From positions 744,001-808,000 of the forward strand of contig JAGTJL010000017.1 of NCBI GenBank assembly GCA_020746875.1: a stretch of DNA of 64,000 bases, in the 5' to 3' direction. The first letter of the stretch is position 1, and every line of letters begins with the position of its first letter. A program made the translations under genes and the position numbers. Origin of the DNA: Rhexocercosporidium sp. MPI-PUGE-AT-0058. Its lineage: Eukaryota > Ascomycota > Leotiomycetes > Helotiales. Below are positions 9,909 through 20,862 of the stretch, piece by piece. A model generated the notes under the pieces. It was not told the DNA's origin, ran no database searches, and saw only the letters and a list, made by a program, of their open reading frames with translations.

Positions 9909-10510
9909 TCCTTGACTCAGCGCGTTTTGCATTAAATTGGCCAGTTCGGAGATGATACTGTCTGAGTCTATGATCTCATGATACTGCTGTTAGACTGTCA
10001 AACCCTTTACCTTATCTCACACGAAATGTGGAAAATAATTAGACAGGAAGAAGAAAATGCGAAATTTGTAATTAGTCTTGCCTAGCCTTTGAAGAGAGCG
10101 TCTCTTCAGCGTCCGGGTCGCGAGTCTACTATCTGAAGCCGAAGGAGCAGGAACTAAAAGGCATGCATAAGCCGATTTGAAGCAGGTATGTTGTTATGTT
10201 TTGTATCCCTTGACTTGAAGTGTATCATTCCACAGTGGTCTTCAGATCTGAAGCATCGCACCCCAGACAACCCGCGCGGACCGCATTATTAATTGGCCGG
10301 CGCGAGCCGAGACTTTACAAGGATGGCTAGGTGGCAGGGACAGCCATGATGACGTGTGGCGGCAGCTCTCCAAGTGTGGCTGTGCTCAAACAAGACAAGG
10401 GCATCCAACATCAACGAGACAGTGCCAACTCCTCTTCAACTTCTCAACAACAATTCCCCCTCCATACCAGTACAACAACTTGCACACAAGCCCCTGAAAA
10501 CACCGGCAAG
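9909..10510. other. Intergenic region, promoter side of the membrane protein gene
   Basis: No gene is seen. An in-frame ATG at 10331 could extend the downstream protein by 60 residues, but that extension is low in complexity and looks like translated leader, so I place the start at 10511. A GC-rich patch near 10255-10320 may be promoter sequence. Confidence 0.35.
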
Positions 10511-12050
10511 ATGATGGAATACTTTACCTACAAGAAAGTGAAGAAGCACCAAGCAGAGAAGAAAGCAGCAGCAAACCAACAATCCCCCCTCCTCGACGAG
10601 CAAGACGAGACCTTCCTGCGCCGAGTCATCTCTGCAGAGGGCACCCCGCCTCCTCTGCCCGCGCGACCGCATGGGCTGCCTGAAGCTGGGGACTTTACGG
10701 GAAATGCCTCGCAGATGGTGGTGCATGATGGGAATACGGTAGCTGAGGAGGAAGCACATAAGCGAAGCTCGAAGGATAAAGGGAAGGGCAAAGAGAAGGA
10801 GAATGAGAAGAGTGTTGAGACAGAGGGGAAGAAGCCTGGGAGATTTGCGTTTCTGTCTCGAGTTGGGACTAAAAAGGTATACCCATCCATTATTTCATTA
10901 CTCCATCCTCGTATAAAACCTCGTAGCAAGAGCAAAGACTAACAATCTACCAGAATAAAGACGGACTCAAGCCCGATTCCAAAGTAGTCACACCAAACGA
11001 AGCTGCCGCTGAGGAAAACGACATCAACAAAGTGCTCGAAGACCTCAACCTCTCCGCCATCAACAACCGCGCCTTCTCCATCTCCGACGAATCCCAACAA
11101 GTCCTCCAGAAATTCACTGTCATCCTCAAAGACCTGGTCAACGGCGTTCCCACAGCCTACGATGACCTTGTCGGTTTACTCGAAGACTCGCAAGGTACAC
11201 TGGCCAAGAGCTACGATCATCTCCCCAGTTTCTTGCAGAAGCTAGTTACGCAACTGCCGGATAAGTTGACGAAAAACTTGGCTCCTGAGTTGTTGGCTGT
11301 GGCTACTGAAGCTCAAGCTTTCAATACCGCATCAGCAGCTGCGAGTGGTGGTGCAGAAGCCGCTGGAGGGGCTGCTGGACTTGGTGCCGCGGCGATGAAG
11401 TTCCTCAAGCCTACGAGTTTGAAGGACTTGGTCACCAAGCCTGGAGCTGTGGTGTCGATGTTGAAAGCTATCATGAACGCGCTGAAGCTTAGATGGCCAG
11501 CTTTCATGGGGACGAATGTTCTGCTCAGTCTCGGACTATTTGGTAAGTTACTGCTACCCCTCTACCCCACGCTTACCCCATTATCTTACTTTTAGCATCT
11601 CACTAACACCACCCAGTACTCCTCTTCGTATTCTGGTATTGTCACAAACGAGGCCGTGAGGTCCGTCTAGAGCGTGAAGCAAAAGTGGACAGCGAAGGAC
11701 GCATCATAGAACTCGAAGACGACGTGATGCTCCCCGGCCCCAACGGGGAATCAAGCTCAAGTCACGCGCGACCTTCTGCATCACGATTAACCACCGAGCG
11801 CGAGCACAGATCTAGACAATCAAGCCGCGAGCAAGACCGCGAACATAGATCGAGTCGCGAGAATCGATCCAGACAGTCGAGTCGCGAGCGTGAGCGTGAG
11901 AGGGAGCATCGCCACGAGCGACGAGAGAGGGATCGCGAGCATGAGAGGGAGAGGGAGCATGTGGAGAGGAGGCCGACTAGCAAAAGGAGTGAGGAGAAAG
12001 AGTCGAGGCGGCGGGACAAGGATAGGGATGTTGAGAGGGAGAGGCGATGA
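10511..12050 (+). CDS. Single-pass membrane protein with RE/RS-rich tail
   Basis: Three exons (10511-10876, 10954-11542, 11617-12050) give 1389 nt, or 462 residues. The start is the ATGATG opening MMEYFTYKKVKKHQ, a conserved-looking basic N-terminus. The first third is Pro-, Lys- and Glu-rich and looks disordered. A helical middle follows (KDLVNGVPTAYDDLVGLLED), then an Ala/Gly-rich linker and one transmembrane segment spanning the second splice join (TNVLLSLGLF then VLLFVFWYCH). The last 120 residues are highly charged, with repeated Arg-Ser, Ser-Arg-Glu and Arg-Glu steps from about residue 350. It resembles fungal proteins of unknown function sometimes labelled ring-like, but I see no RING cysteine pattern. 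The Arg-rich tail is probably cytosolic by the positive-inside rule. Function unknown. Confidence 0.75.
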
Positions 12051-12727
12051 AAAATAATGTGACGGGATGGGATGGATGTATGATGATTGATTGATACCCT
12101 TATGTTTCATGATTGTTGTGTGAAATTGGACAGCATTGGGGAACGAGCGGATACGATGACTTCATGATGCAATGGTCAAGTTGGAGAATGATAGTAACTG
12201 GCAGCACGAGCGATTAATACTTATAAGCAAGACTCAATTAGATAGGAATGAATGCAAGAAAATTCGTTTATTGACATCGCGCTATGGAAGAAGAATCTCT
12301 ACCGGCACAGTATCTCCTGCTATGCCTCGGATTGTTAGTGCCCCTTCGCCCTGAAGATGGACAACGAGGGGCAGTCTACATCCGCATAATCGCTCCACTA
12401 GTGTCTTCCATTGACAACAGAGACGTTGTGCCGTAAAATGAAAGAAAAGAACCAAGCCGTAGCTGATGCTGCATGCAACCCACATTTGGGTGCTCAGAAA
12501 TGAAGGAGAGACACGATCTGCCAGCCATATCCGAAGCTCAACGAGCCTTGACCATAACGCTACTACCCTGCAGTATACTGCAAGTATGGAAGGAAGACTC
12601 CCAAATCTGCGAACTCGATGCAAAAAGCAGACCACGCCTAGGACGTGCAAATGCATCGCTCAAGATCAACGACCTAAAATGCATCACCCATAACACGACA
12701 AACGTGAGTGCGAAAGTCGAAAAGCGC
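12051..12727. other. Short convergent intergenic region
   Basis: This stretch lies between the 3' ends of two convergent genes. Open frames crossing 12466-12841 are antisense to the end of the 2EXR gene or lack domain features. I see no terminator-like structure or repeat that I would assign. Confidence 0.35.
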
Positions 12728-13975
12728 CTAGTTTCCACCATAGTCAGAGTCATCCTCCCAGTCATCATGTCTCTTTGGCTTCTTTGTCTTCTTGACTCGG
12801 GGGCGCTTGACAACCTTCTCTGGCGCCTGGATAAGCGTTAGTGATGTAAGGATTGAAGGACGTTGGTACAAACTTACGGGAGGCGGAATGTACTTTGGAG
12901 CTGTCAAGATTGGAGTGAGGAAGTCTCTTAGAGCTTTGCGCTCAGCGACGGTGAAGCCCGAATTCCCATCATCTACAACCCTAACCATGTCCAAGCCTTT
13001 CAGACTAACGATTTCGTCGAAACCAACACACTTGCTGAACTTTTTGATCGCAACGACATCCTGGTAGCGCCGTTGAAATTTGTAGTGATTGGCGTCGGTC
13101 GAGCCCCACCTAGTGACCTCCAGATTGAAGATCTTGAGGTTTGGGCAGCTGCGGAAGAACTTGATGGCATTCCCATCCTTTCTGCTGAAACCGTACCAAG
13201 TGAAGCTGACTTCTCTTAAGTTCTCCTGAATGGTGACCAGATGAGCAGGGACGATTCTGTCGACGCTATCAATGCGGAAGCTGTTCTGGTAGAAGATAGC
13301 TCGAGTCTCCTCCAAGATCTCCTTGCAAGTTCGCATCAACGCCAATGCAAGTCCACTTGTTTCTGAACCGCCTGCTGTGACGTGGTGAAGGGGCTTGTAT
13401 GCGACCAGTGCAAACTCATAGATCATCAAGCGCAACTCAAGGGGCAGCTTTCTGATGCGGAAGATAGACTTATCTAGATGCATTGTCAGCAACCTACCCA
13501 CAGTCCAGCATACAAGGGACTTACCAGCACTGCGAACAGCCTGACCACAGTTGAACTTGGCAGCCTCCCATTCCTTATCGTCAAGAGCCAGAATACCGCG
13601 ACGGCCCCCATCAGCCTGGATAAGAGCACCAGTCTCCTCTGACGAGAACTGCTCCTGGCTGATATCCGTCAAGTTGACAATCTCATAACGACCTCCACCT
13701 AAAGCGCGAACAACACATAGTCCATCCGCCAACTTCTTCTTGCTCTTGAAGACCTCAAAGACGGGGCCAAGCTTCTTCGCAGGGACGACCTTAAGAACCT
13801 CCTCTGGGACTTCGGCGGGCTCCTTCGCAGCTTTGGGGAGGCTCTTCCGGGTTGGGCTGGGTGGTGGGCTTCCGTCCTCCTCAAACTCGGTCACGAATCC
13901 CTTGCGCGCAGCAGGAGTAGGAAGTTTGCCGGTGCGGCCACGGGTGACGCGCATGGTGGGGGTAGAGTCCTCCAT
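12728..13975 (-). CDS. 2EXR-domain nuclear-type protein of unknown function
   Basis: I model three exons: 13975-13525, 13473-12878 and 12826-12728. Together they give 1146 nt, or 381 residues. Both introns are 51 nt, have GT...AG ends (GTAAGT...CTAG and GTAAGT...CTAACGCTTATCCAG) and contain no in-frame stop, so the unspliced frame is also open (415 codons). The N-terminus is basic and disordered with TPxxxRVTRGR and SPPPSPTRKS patches. A 2EXR-like segment starts at IRKLPLELRLMIYEFAL, the hallmark of a large fungal family with F-box-like placement, followed by a conserved helical region (RTCKEILEETRAIFYQNSF). The C-terminus is Lys-rich then acidic (KKTKKPKRHDDWEDDSDY), consistent with a nuclear protein. 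Function is not known for the family. Confidence 0.8.
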   Translation of the reverse strand: MEDSTPTMRVTRGRTGKLPTPAARKGFVTEFEEDGSPPPSPTRKSLPKAAKEPAEVPEEVLKVVPAKKLGPVFEVFKSKKKLADGLCVVRALGGGRYEIVNLTDISQEQFSSEETGALIQADGGRRGILALDDKEWEAAKFNCGQAVRSAGKSLVCWTVGRLLTMHLDKSIFRIRKLPLELRLMIYEFALVAYKPLHHVTAGGSETSGLALALMRTCKEILEETRAIFYQNSFRIDSVDRIVPAHLVTIQENLREVSFTWYGFSRKDGNAIKFFRSCPNLKIFNLEVTRWGSTDANHYKFQRRYQDVVAIKKFSKCVGFDEIVSLKGLDMVRVVDDGNSGFTVAERKALRDFLTPILTAPKYIPPPVSLYQRPSILTSLTLIQAPEKVVKRPRVKKTKKPKRHDDWEDDSDYGGN

Positions 13976-14719
13976 ATTCGCAGCTGAAGTTGACGATCAG
14001 CACAGATGGGGATGAGGAGATGGAGCGACAAACGTCGATACGGAGGTCGGAGATGATTTGAAGACGCGTCCTGATCTCTACCGCGGCTTGAGGGCTTGTG
14101 CGGAGGTGTTGTAGTTGAGGAAGAGGAACCACAATCTAGAGAAAGTCGTGATCGTGTATGAAGGAGGGGGAAGTTCTCCGAGGGAAGGAGCCATGGATAG
14201 AGCAGTAGGCAGGTAAGGTGACAGGGGTGTTGCAATAGTGCACCCGTGATCGCTTAACTTAAGCAGCAAAACAGCCTCGCCGTCGTCATCGATAACCAAT
14301 TGACGGCGTTCGGGTGAATGAGATTGTTTGAAGATAAACAGCAAAGATAATCGCGCTTCAAAACTGAGGTCTAGCTCACCTTTCGCACTCCTAGTACCGA
14401 ACCTTGTAGTGAGTTTTAGAGATAGGCAAGTCACATGGTTTCAGCTCTGGGGAAAGTCAATAAACCCAATCAAAACAAACCACAAAAGCAGTTGATATTC
14501 TGGAAGCGCAACGAAGACAACAGGGAGGACTTGAAGTCTGGCGGTGTATATCAGCGAGCCTTCTTGCTATGGTATCTCATTGACTCAAGAACATTCAAAA
14601 CTAGAAGAAAAAACTTTGACTTTTGAAGAAGGGTATACTTCTTTATTCCTGCAACACCTGTCTAGAGCCAGCCCTCCCTATCCTACATCCAGACCAGCAA
14701 ACGCCACCCAATGAGAGCC
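13976..14719. other. Intergenic region upstream of the 2EXR gene
   Basis: This lies between the start of the 2EXR gene and the end of ARP9, both on the minus strand. Short minus-strand frames at 13881-14434 are low-complexity (Ser, Pro, Leu) and have no features of a gene. I see only promoter-type sequence. Confidence 0.35.
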
Positions 14720-16820
14720 TTAGTATAACAGTCCACTACGAAGAGTCAGCAGGCATTTCAATTTAGCTCTATAAGGGAGAACTTACACTTGATGGATAGC
14801 AGTAGGGCCCTCTTCATTAAACTCAACTCTGGAAAGGAAACCCTTGGACGCGCCTTGGTCCACAACAAAGATCACCTTTGCCGCGACTTGAGCCCCCAAG
14901 AATACAGCCTCATCAAACGACTTCCACTCTGGGAAGTACGTGGGAGGGCCGGCGACCTTGATGCTTGTAGGCGATTGCGAATGCGAGGAGTGGGTTTGTT
15001 GGCCGCTGAAGGATGCCGTGGAAATGTTGGGATTGAGGGCTTGGTGAGAAGCAGTAGTGGCGGCTAGGAGAAGAGGGTTGACGGCACTGGCAGTGGGAGG
15101 AGCATGTGGTGTTGAGGAAAACGAGGCGGTCGGAGTCATGGATCCTGTACCGCTTGGTGTCGCGAGGTTCGAAGGGAGTTCGCTCATGAACATCGTCGCT
15201 GAGCTAGGAGATACCAGATACCGATTGTTGAGGGTCGTGATTAGCGCGTCTTTGAATCCCCGAACCTTCGATCCTTGACCACAAATGACCAACGCATCCC
15301 AAGCTTCTTGTCTCTTCGACATCTCATTGACCGAGAGAACGGTTCTGTAAACAGCATCCGCGATAGCATCCAGAAACCCCTCACTTGCCGCCTGGAACCG
15401 CTCAGTCCCAATCTCAATGTCTTTTCGGAGAACGCTAGGGTCTTTGTCCTCCAGAGCCTTCCGTTTCTCCTCCTTTCGAGTAGCTTTGGTGTTCTCTCGT
15501 CGAGTGGCCTCGTCCTCAACTGCAGCTGGCGCACCATCCACAGATGGAATCTCATCATCGGGCTTGGGCTCAACAGCAGAGGCTGGCTCTTCAATAGCTG
15601 CCACTTCTGGGGTCTTTTGTCTCTTTGAATTTGGCGCGTCCTTAACTACCTCTTCGTAATGAAAGATAGCCCGTGGTCTCTTGGAGTTAGGTAGTCGTAA
15701 AGGTCTCGCGGCAGCCGCGGCAGCTGCCTCTTTTGCTGCTTCGCGATCTGCTTTACGAGCTGCTGCTCTTTCTGCCTTCTCCTTCTCCTTCTTCGCCAAG
15801 AAGTCCTGTGTCTTCCCACTTGTGACAATGCTCGCGATATCCAACACTCCGTCATCCTCGATCGTTCGATCATCAAGTCCAAATTCCTCATCCACTTCGT
15901 CCAGAAGGGGCACTCGAGGTGGCTCGGTGATCTTCACATCTGGCCCAGACGATGACGCCCCAGTTGTAGCTGCAGCTGCTGGATTACTATCCCCTTCAAC
16001 AAGAAGACTCGCCGCATCTGCCGCATCCGTCCCAGGCAACGGTGTTCCGGGAGGTAGAATCTCGCAAACCATGCTCTTCTTCAACTGCTCCGCCATATTT
16101 CGAGAGAAATCCTTAGACTTCAATAACTCCATCAGCTTCTGGGTCATCGCCTCACCCCCAGACTCATGAACAGTGCTCCTCCCCGAGATCTGAAAATCCG
16201 TAATAGCAGTGACATCCACCTTCTCAAAACCAACATCGATGATTGTGGCGCTCGGGATCCCAAAAGCATATGAAGTTGCCAGTGCGCTGTCCATGATGCA
16301 CAAGGCTGGAGTCTTAAATTTCTCGAATACGAACTGGGTGAGATCCTCGTGATTCTTCGCCGTCCAACAAGGTTGCGCAATTAGAAGGACTGGTGTGTGT
16401 AGAGGTGCATTGAATGTAGCTTTGACGTGCTCTAGAAAGGCGAAGAAGGCAGGCATATCGTCAATTCGACCCTCTGCAGAATAATCAGCATTTGTCTTCG
16501 TCGCCAATCCAGCATTCAAATAGAAGCATACCTTTTAATGGCCAAATAGCACCCTCTTCATCCTCTGGCAGCTCAACCAATTCCTCTTCCTCCTCGCCCT
16601 CACCCGCTCCTCCCATCTCAACATCCCCATTGATCACCGACTCCTTCTTTCTGGAGCGGATCTTATGCGCCTCGTAACTCTTTCCATCAGGCGCTAGGAA
16701 TACCCGAGTCCGGAACCTATGCGAGGCGGGTGTGAATGATTCTGGGAGGCCGAGTTGTGCGAGGGTTGTTTGCGACCCTGGCGCAATGATGAGAATGTGG
16801 TCATCTTTGAAAGGAGGCAT
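14720..16820 (-). CDS. ARP9: Actin-related protein Arp9, chromatin remodelling subunit
   Basis: Exon 1 is 16820-16532 and exon 2 starts at 16473. Exon 2 could stop at the TAA at 14783 (659 residues). I prefer a third tiny exon (14735-14720), because a perfect GTAAGT at 14786 and a CTGAC...TAG acceptor give 663 residues and keep frame. The protein begins DDHILIIAPGSQTTLAQLG, an actin-fold phosphate-binding strand, and has TPVLLIAQPCWT, PSATIIDVGFEKVDVTAI and DALVICGQGSKVRGF, all actin-fold segments. Two long low-complexity insertions (about residues 195-380, Ala/Glu/Lys-rich, and about 490-570, Ser/Thr-rich) are typical of fungal Arp9. Arp9 pairs with Arp7 or its equivalent on the HSA helix of SWI/SNF and RSC. 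ATP-binding motifs are not conserved here, as is usual for this subfamily. Arp8 or Arp4 are less likely. Confidence 0.8.
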
Positions 16821-17519
16821 TTTGGATGATAGTGCTCGATTGATTGGCTAGTTGGTTTGCTGTCGTTTGGCGACGACTTACTGGACACTGCAAGTCGGAA
16901 TTAAGTGTGGTGGTGGTTGTGCAGGTGAGAGTCCAACTTTCCCAATGCTGCTTCACTTGGAGATGTTGAGTCGCGATGGCTGGAGACGCGGCACCAGGTA
17001 CGGTTTCAATTTGGCTTGGCAGCTTTAGTCAGCAGCAAACTACACGTGACTGACCAATTCACAAAAAAGTCAACCTCCACAATCGATGTTTCGAATTGTT
17101 TTGTTTTAGACTGGGTGCTATTGAAAAATTTTGGGTTGGACAGTAGTTCTTTTGATGGCTGCACAGCACGCACTCTCGAGAAGGCTATCCCTGGAGACCC
17201 CTGTAACCCTCTCTTATTAAGCGAGGTTTTTAGGAGCTAGTGGGTCCAAGTCAATAATTGCACATGTTCTTTTAACCTTCCTCATCCTAGAACATCTCTT
17301 TACACGTTTACGTCGTGGACTTAGAATTTCAAGACGCAGGTTCAGCTATTCTTTAGTAGATCAATATCTGAGCTAGCCTCTCTTTCCAGAATGAACTAAC
17401 AACCAGTAACCCGCCACTGTCCTAACACATCCCAAAATTATATATTTAGAAGTAAATACATTTCATTCCATAGTCTCAAAGTCCCAAAGCTTCACCTCCT
17501 CCAACCCATCTCCATCATC
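16821..17519. other. Intergenic region, promoter side of ARP9
   Basis: No gene recognised. A short plus-strand frame at 17016-17240 has no domain, signal peptide or splice context. The stretch contains the ARP9 upstream region and the 3' flank of the tannase gene. Confidence 0.35.
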
Positions 17520-19630
17520 TCAAACACAAGTCCAAGCCTCCGGCTTCTTATAGTTCGCAGGATCAACACAAGTGTTTCTCTTCGGGTACTTGCAATGATT
17601 CCTAACCACATCCACACCCTTCGTTTTATCATTCTGCAATACACTTAGTGACAATTCTCACCCCAGTTCACATCCCAATGAGAACCAGTAATAGCAACAG
17701 CAACATGGCGATGTATGTGAAGATGAACGCAAGCCAAATCCAAGAAGGGAGTACTCACGTCAACATATTTCACCCCTGTGATGGTCTCAGGCGCATTCCC
17801 ATTCTCTACCCAATCCACCATACGCATCAACACATTCTTCTGAGGTTCCGTGGAAGTAAAACCCGCGGCTTGGTTGCCAATCATGAATGCACCGTCACCA
17901 CCAGTGCAATGACCTGCTGATCGTCAGTCTTCTAGCGACATGATGCGAAAATAGACTTTGAGCCTTTTCAACATCTAGCTGGAGGAAATCACTTACCCAT
18001 TCCCGCAACTCTGAAGAAGCGGTAAAAGTCATCCAGCTGCGAAGAGTTCAAGCCCATAGTTCTGGAGACGAGGTTATAATACACTGGACTGTTTTCCGAG
18101 GTGATGATTGCGTCCATTAGTCCGTGGTAATGGACTGCTCGATCCAGATATATCAGCTTTCCTCTTCAGGCAAAAGTTGTTAGACATCGAATACTCACGT
18201 AATTTGCCGCCCGCGTTCTGGAAAGCAGAGATATCGCCGTCCCATGTAGCAATGTTGAACGGGTTCTGATCGTTGGCTACCTTTGCGTCTTGAATGGTGT
18301 ACGTTGCTGGGTCCCAGGTAGTATCATCTACACAACCGATCAGTCCTGCTTCTCCAAACTTGTCCACTTTTGAAGAAAGAGTGCAATTATGATAACAACC
18401 TCCGATACCAAGAGAAAAGAAAGGGAAGGAGAACTTACTATAAACCACATAACGATACCAATCTATCGAATACTGGAACGCCCCCGTCGTATAATAAACA
18501 AAACGCGCTAGAAGCTCACTCCCCGGCTGCATCCTCGCATAGATCAACTTCCCATCCACACCATAATAGTCCGTATAAACAGCTCTCAGAGACTCAACCT
18601 GCTCCTTTCTCAGACAAGCCGTCGTATTCCCCGCATTAGGCGCACAAAGCAACGCCTCGGGTCTAAATCGACACAGTTCCGGATCCTCAATAACCCCATC
18701 CACAACACCATCGATACCATCACACTGATTCAAGACCTCCGGATGAACAACTTCCGCCCATTGGTCCGCGGTCACGAAGCGAGGGTCACTGGTATCATTA
18801 CCGAACAGCGTGTAGAACAACGCGCTCCAGCCCGACAAATTCACGAAATTAAACGCCGGAGCACCAGCTACGACACCGTCGAAATCTTCGGGGTAACTCT
18901 GCACGGCTTTGAATCCCTGACGTCCGCCTGAGCTGCAGCCTAGGTAGTAGGATTTCTTGTGGGCGCAGCCGTAGTACTTTTCCGTGATTTGCTTGCCAAT
19001 TACGACGCCGGTGTGCATGCTGCGATCGGAAAAATCGTGGACGACGTCTGGGTTGTTCCCGAATGCCTTGTGCTTTTGTAAGTCCAAGATGAGATATTGG
19101 ATATGAAGAGTCACTTACAATACCTCTCGTCCCATTGTGTCCATTATTAGTCCCTAGACTCAGCGGTCAATATCACTACTCATCTATGAAAGAAGTAAGA
19201 TCACAAACTCACCGACAGTAGCAAACCCTAATCCACTAGCATAAGCCATATCCCGATACTGAATGCACCCGCTCAAGCCCCCATTCCCCGTACTCAAGAA
19301 CCTGCCCGTCCACTCCGTACCAGGTAGCCACGCCTCAAGCGTAATCGCGCTCCTCTCGCTCGTCTTAACTTCCATAGCCACACGACATAGATCCACGTTG
19401 ATCACTTGGCTCGCAAACCCGCACGATGCGAGGTCGTAGTCTTGTGGGAGCGAGATGTTCGTACCAGCTGGGAGGTACTGTGCGAAGTGTATGGTGCTGT
19501 TGGGGAGGCTGCTGAGGCTAGTGAGAAGAGAGGTGCATGTTCCAGAGGGGTCGGTGAGTATTCCTGATGTGGCTCGGCTGTGAGAGAGCGTGAAGAGGGC
19601 CGCGAGGGCGAGGGAATTTATGAAAGACAT
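17520..19630 (-). CDS. Secreted tannase/feruloyl esterase family enzyme
   Basis: Seven exons (19630-19213, 19153-19119, 19066-18439, 18327-18199, 18134-17997, 17913-17759, 17633-17520) sum to 1617 nt, or 538 residues, in frame throughout. A signal peptide covers residues 1 to about 21. The nucleophile elbow GCSSGGRQG places the catalytic Ser in YYLGCSSGGRQG, and HCTGGDGAF supplies the catalytic-type His near the C-terminus. The pattern PEDFDGVVAGAPAFN and the repeated cysteines (CDGIDGVVDGVIEDP, the calcium-binding lid type) are family marks. The enzyme cleaves ester bonds of gallate or ferulate attached to tannins or cell-wall polysaccharides, so it suggests life on plant material. Substrate choice between tannin and feruloyl esters cannot be read from sequence. 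The exon 3 start could be 9 nt earlier. Confidence 0.88.
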
Positions 19631-20527
19631 GATGGACGACTGAAAGCTCTTATCGTCGTCTTCTCAAAAATGTCTCGTCGACGCTGAACGACGAAATGTT
19701 CCAAATGCGTAACACTAAGTGTATGAAGGGCAAACAGTCACTCAATGCAAGAACAACGACAGGAACAACAAACCACACAAACAATGGAGTACTAAACGAT
19801 CTCACCAACTTGAGTGAAACTCAAAGATGAAGATTAATGAAAGCTGACAGGAAAGAGTTCTTAAGAGATATAAGCACGGTAAAACCCTTACCCCAAGCTC
19901 CACTAGAGCTCTCCATCAATACGCATGAGGTTCTGCAGGAACGGACGTAAGTATCCAATACAGATCACATCACTTTCGCCTACCTGCCAAGCTATGACAT
20001 GTACACCTCATCTCACATACCTCACAACACTCCCACCAGGGGCCCATGAACATATCCCGATCTCAACAGCCGCACCCGCCTCCCCTCCCCATCAGAAGTC
20101 GGCCCGCAGCTGTTCCCCAGAAAGCCCCAAAGGCCGTCATCCATCAACACCCATGCGCCTAGTGCTCGTCCCGAAGTTTACACTTATATTTCGTCCTTGT
20201 ACAAGGGACGAAGACTAAAGATTTTTCGTCCATGCTAGATAGCCCAATCTTCGCCAATGACAGAAGGGAAAACGAATAAAACGTCTTGTCTTGATTGCTT
20301 ATCTTTCTTACAAAGTGGAATATTCTACTCCGTACTACGTAGTACCAACGCACAGACGCCGAATCTGCGATCTTTACCCCATGTAGCGAAGTACCAAGGT
20401 ATTTTACCTAGAATAAAATCCGGATGCGTCAGGGTACGTACGGCGCGGAGACATGAAGAGGCGGGGAAACCCTGTAGAATCTCGACTCGACGTGTTTACG
20501 GAGTAGACTTGTTGCACACTACCCTAA
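19631..20527. other. Intergenic region with short palindromes
   Basis: No gene seen upstream of the tannase gene. Short near-perfect palindromes occur, such as TTCGTCCTTGTACAAGGGACGAA near 20187-20211 and GTACTACGTAGTAC near 20330-20345. Both contain palindromic cores and resemble the end sequences of the inverted-repeat elements just downstream, so they may be remnants of the same family. Confidence 0.4.
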
Positions 20528-20703
20528 CGTACGGAAGGGGGTGGACAGACAGTGGGTCTCGTCCACCATTGCAAGGCAGTAAGGTTTATTCTTCCAATCA
20601 GTAGTCTGAATACCTAGAATTAAATTTTCTCCATAAATTTCCTCGAATGTAGAGGCAAAAACAGGGCTGGACGAGACCCCACTGCCCACCCCCCTTCCGT
20701 ACG
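20528..20703. repeat. MITE-like inverted-repeat element, copy 1
   Basis: A roughly 176 bp unit with about 40 bp terminal inverted repeats. The left end (20528-20567) reads CGTACGGAAGGGGGTGG through GTGGGTCTCGTCCACC. The right end (20665-20703) is its reverse complement with small indels and ends in CGTACG. The inner part is AT-rich and has no coding potential. The size and structure fit a non-autonomous DNA transposon or a foldback element. It has no internal transposase. Confidence 0.6.
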
Positions 20704-20734
20704 TAAGGGGGTTACAGGTGGGTCTCGTCCAGCC
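20665..20734. repeat. 70-bp near-perfect palindrome joining two elements
   Basis: From GGCTGGACGAGACC to GGTCTCGTCCAGCC the sequence folds on itself around the central CGTACG (20698-20703). It is formed by the right end of copy 1 and the left end of copy 2. Such a structure can extrude as a cruciform or hairpin. Confidence 0.7.
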
Positions 20735-20862
20735 TAGTATTTACTTTCGCTACTTGTAGCAATATGTGGGGAGAATTAAAGTATTCGACGTTATTCTATG
20801 GTCAGCAGCATCTTGCCATTGACAACGGTGGACGAGACCCACTTGGAACCCCCTTACGTACG
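20698..20862. repeat. MITE-like inverted-repeat element, copy 2
   Basis: A second unit of about 165 bp begins at CGTACG in the centre of the palindrome and ends at 20862 with CCCCCTTACGTACG. Its ends (20698-20734 and 20827-20862) are again reverse complements and match the ends of copy 1. The inner AT-rich sequence differs from copy 1. The two units therefore sit head to tail and share six bases, which suggests insertion of one element at the end of another. Confidence 0.6.

Noticed and set aside
10331..10510. An N-terminal extension of the membrane protein from the ATG at 10331
   Set aside because: The 60 added residues are low-complexity and look like translated leader; MMEYFTYKK at 10511 is a better start.
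14078..14434. A 118-codon minus-strand frame upstream of the 2EXR gene
   Set aside because: Low-complexity, without domains, and in the promoter region.
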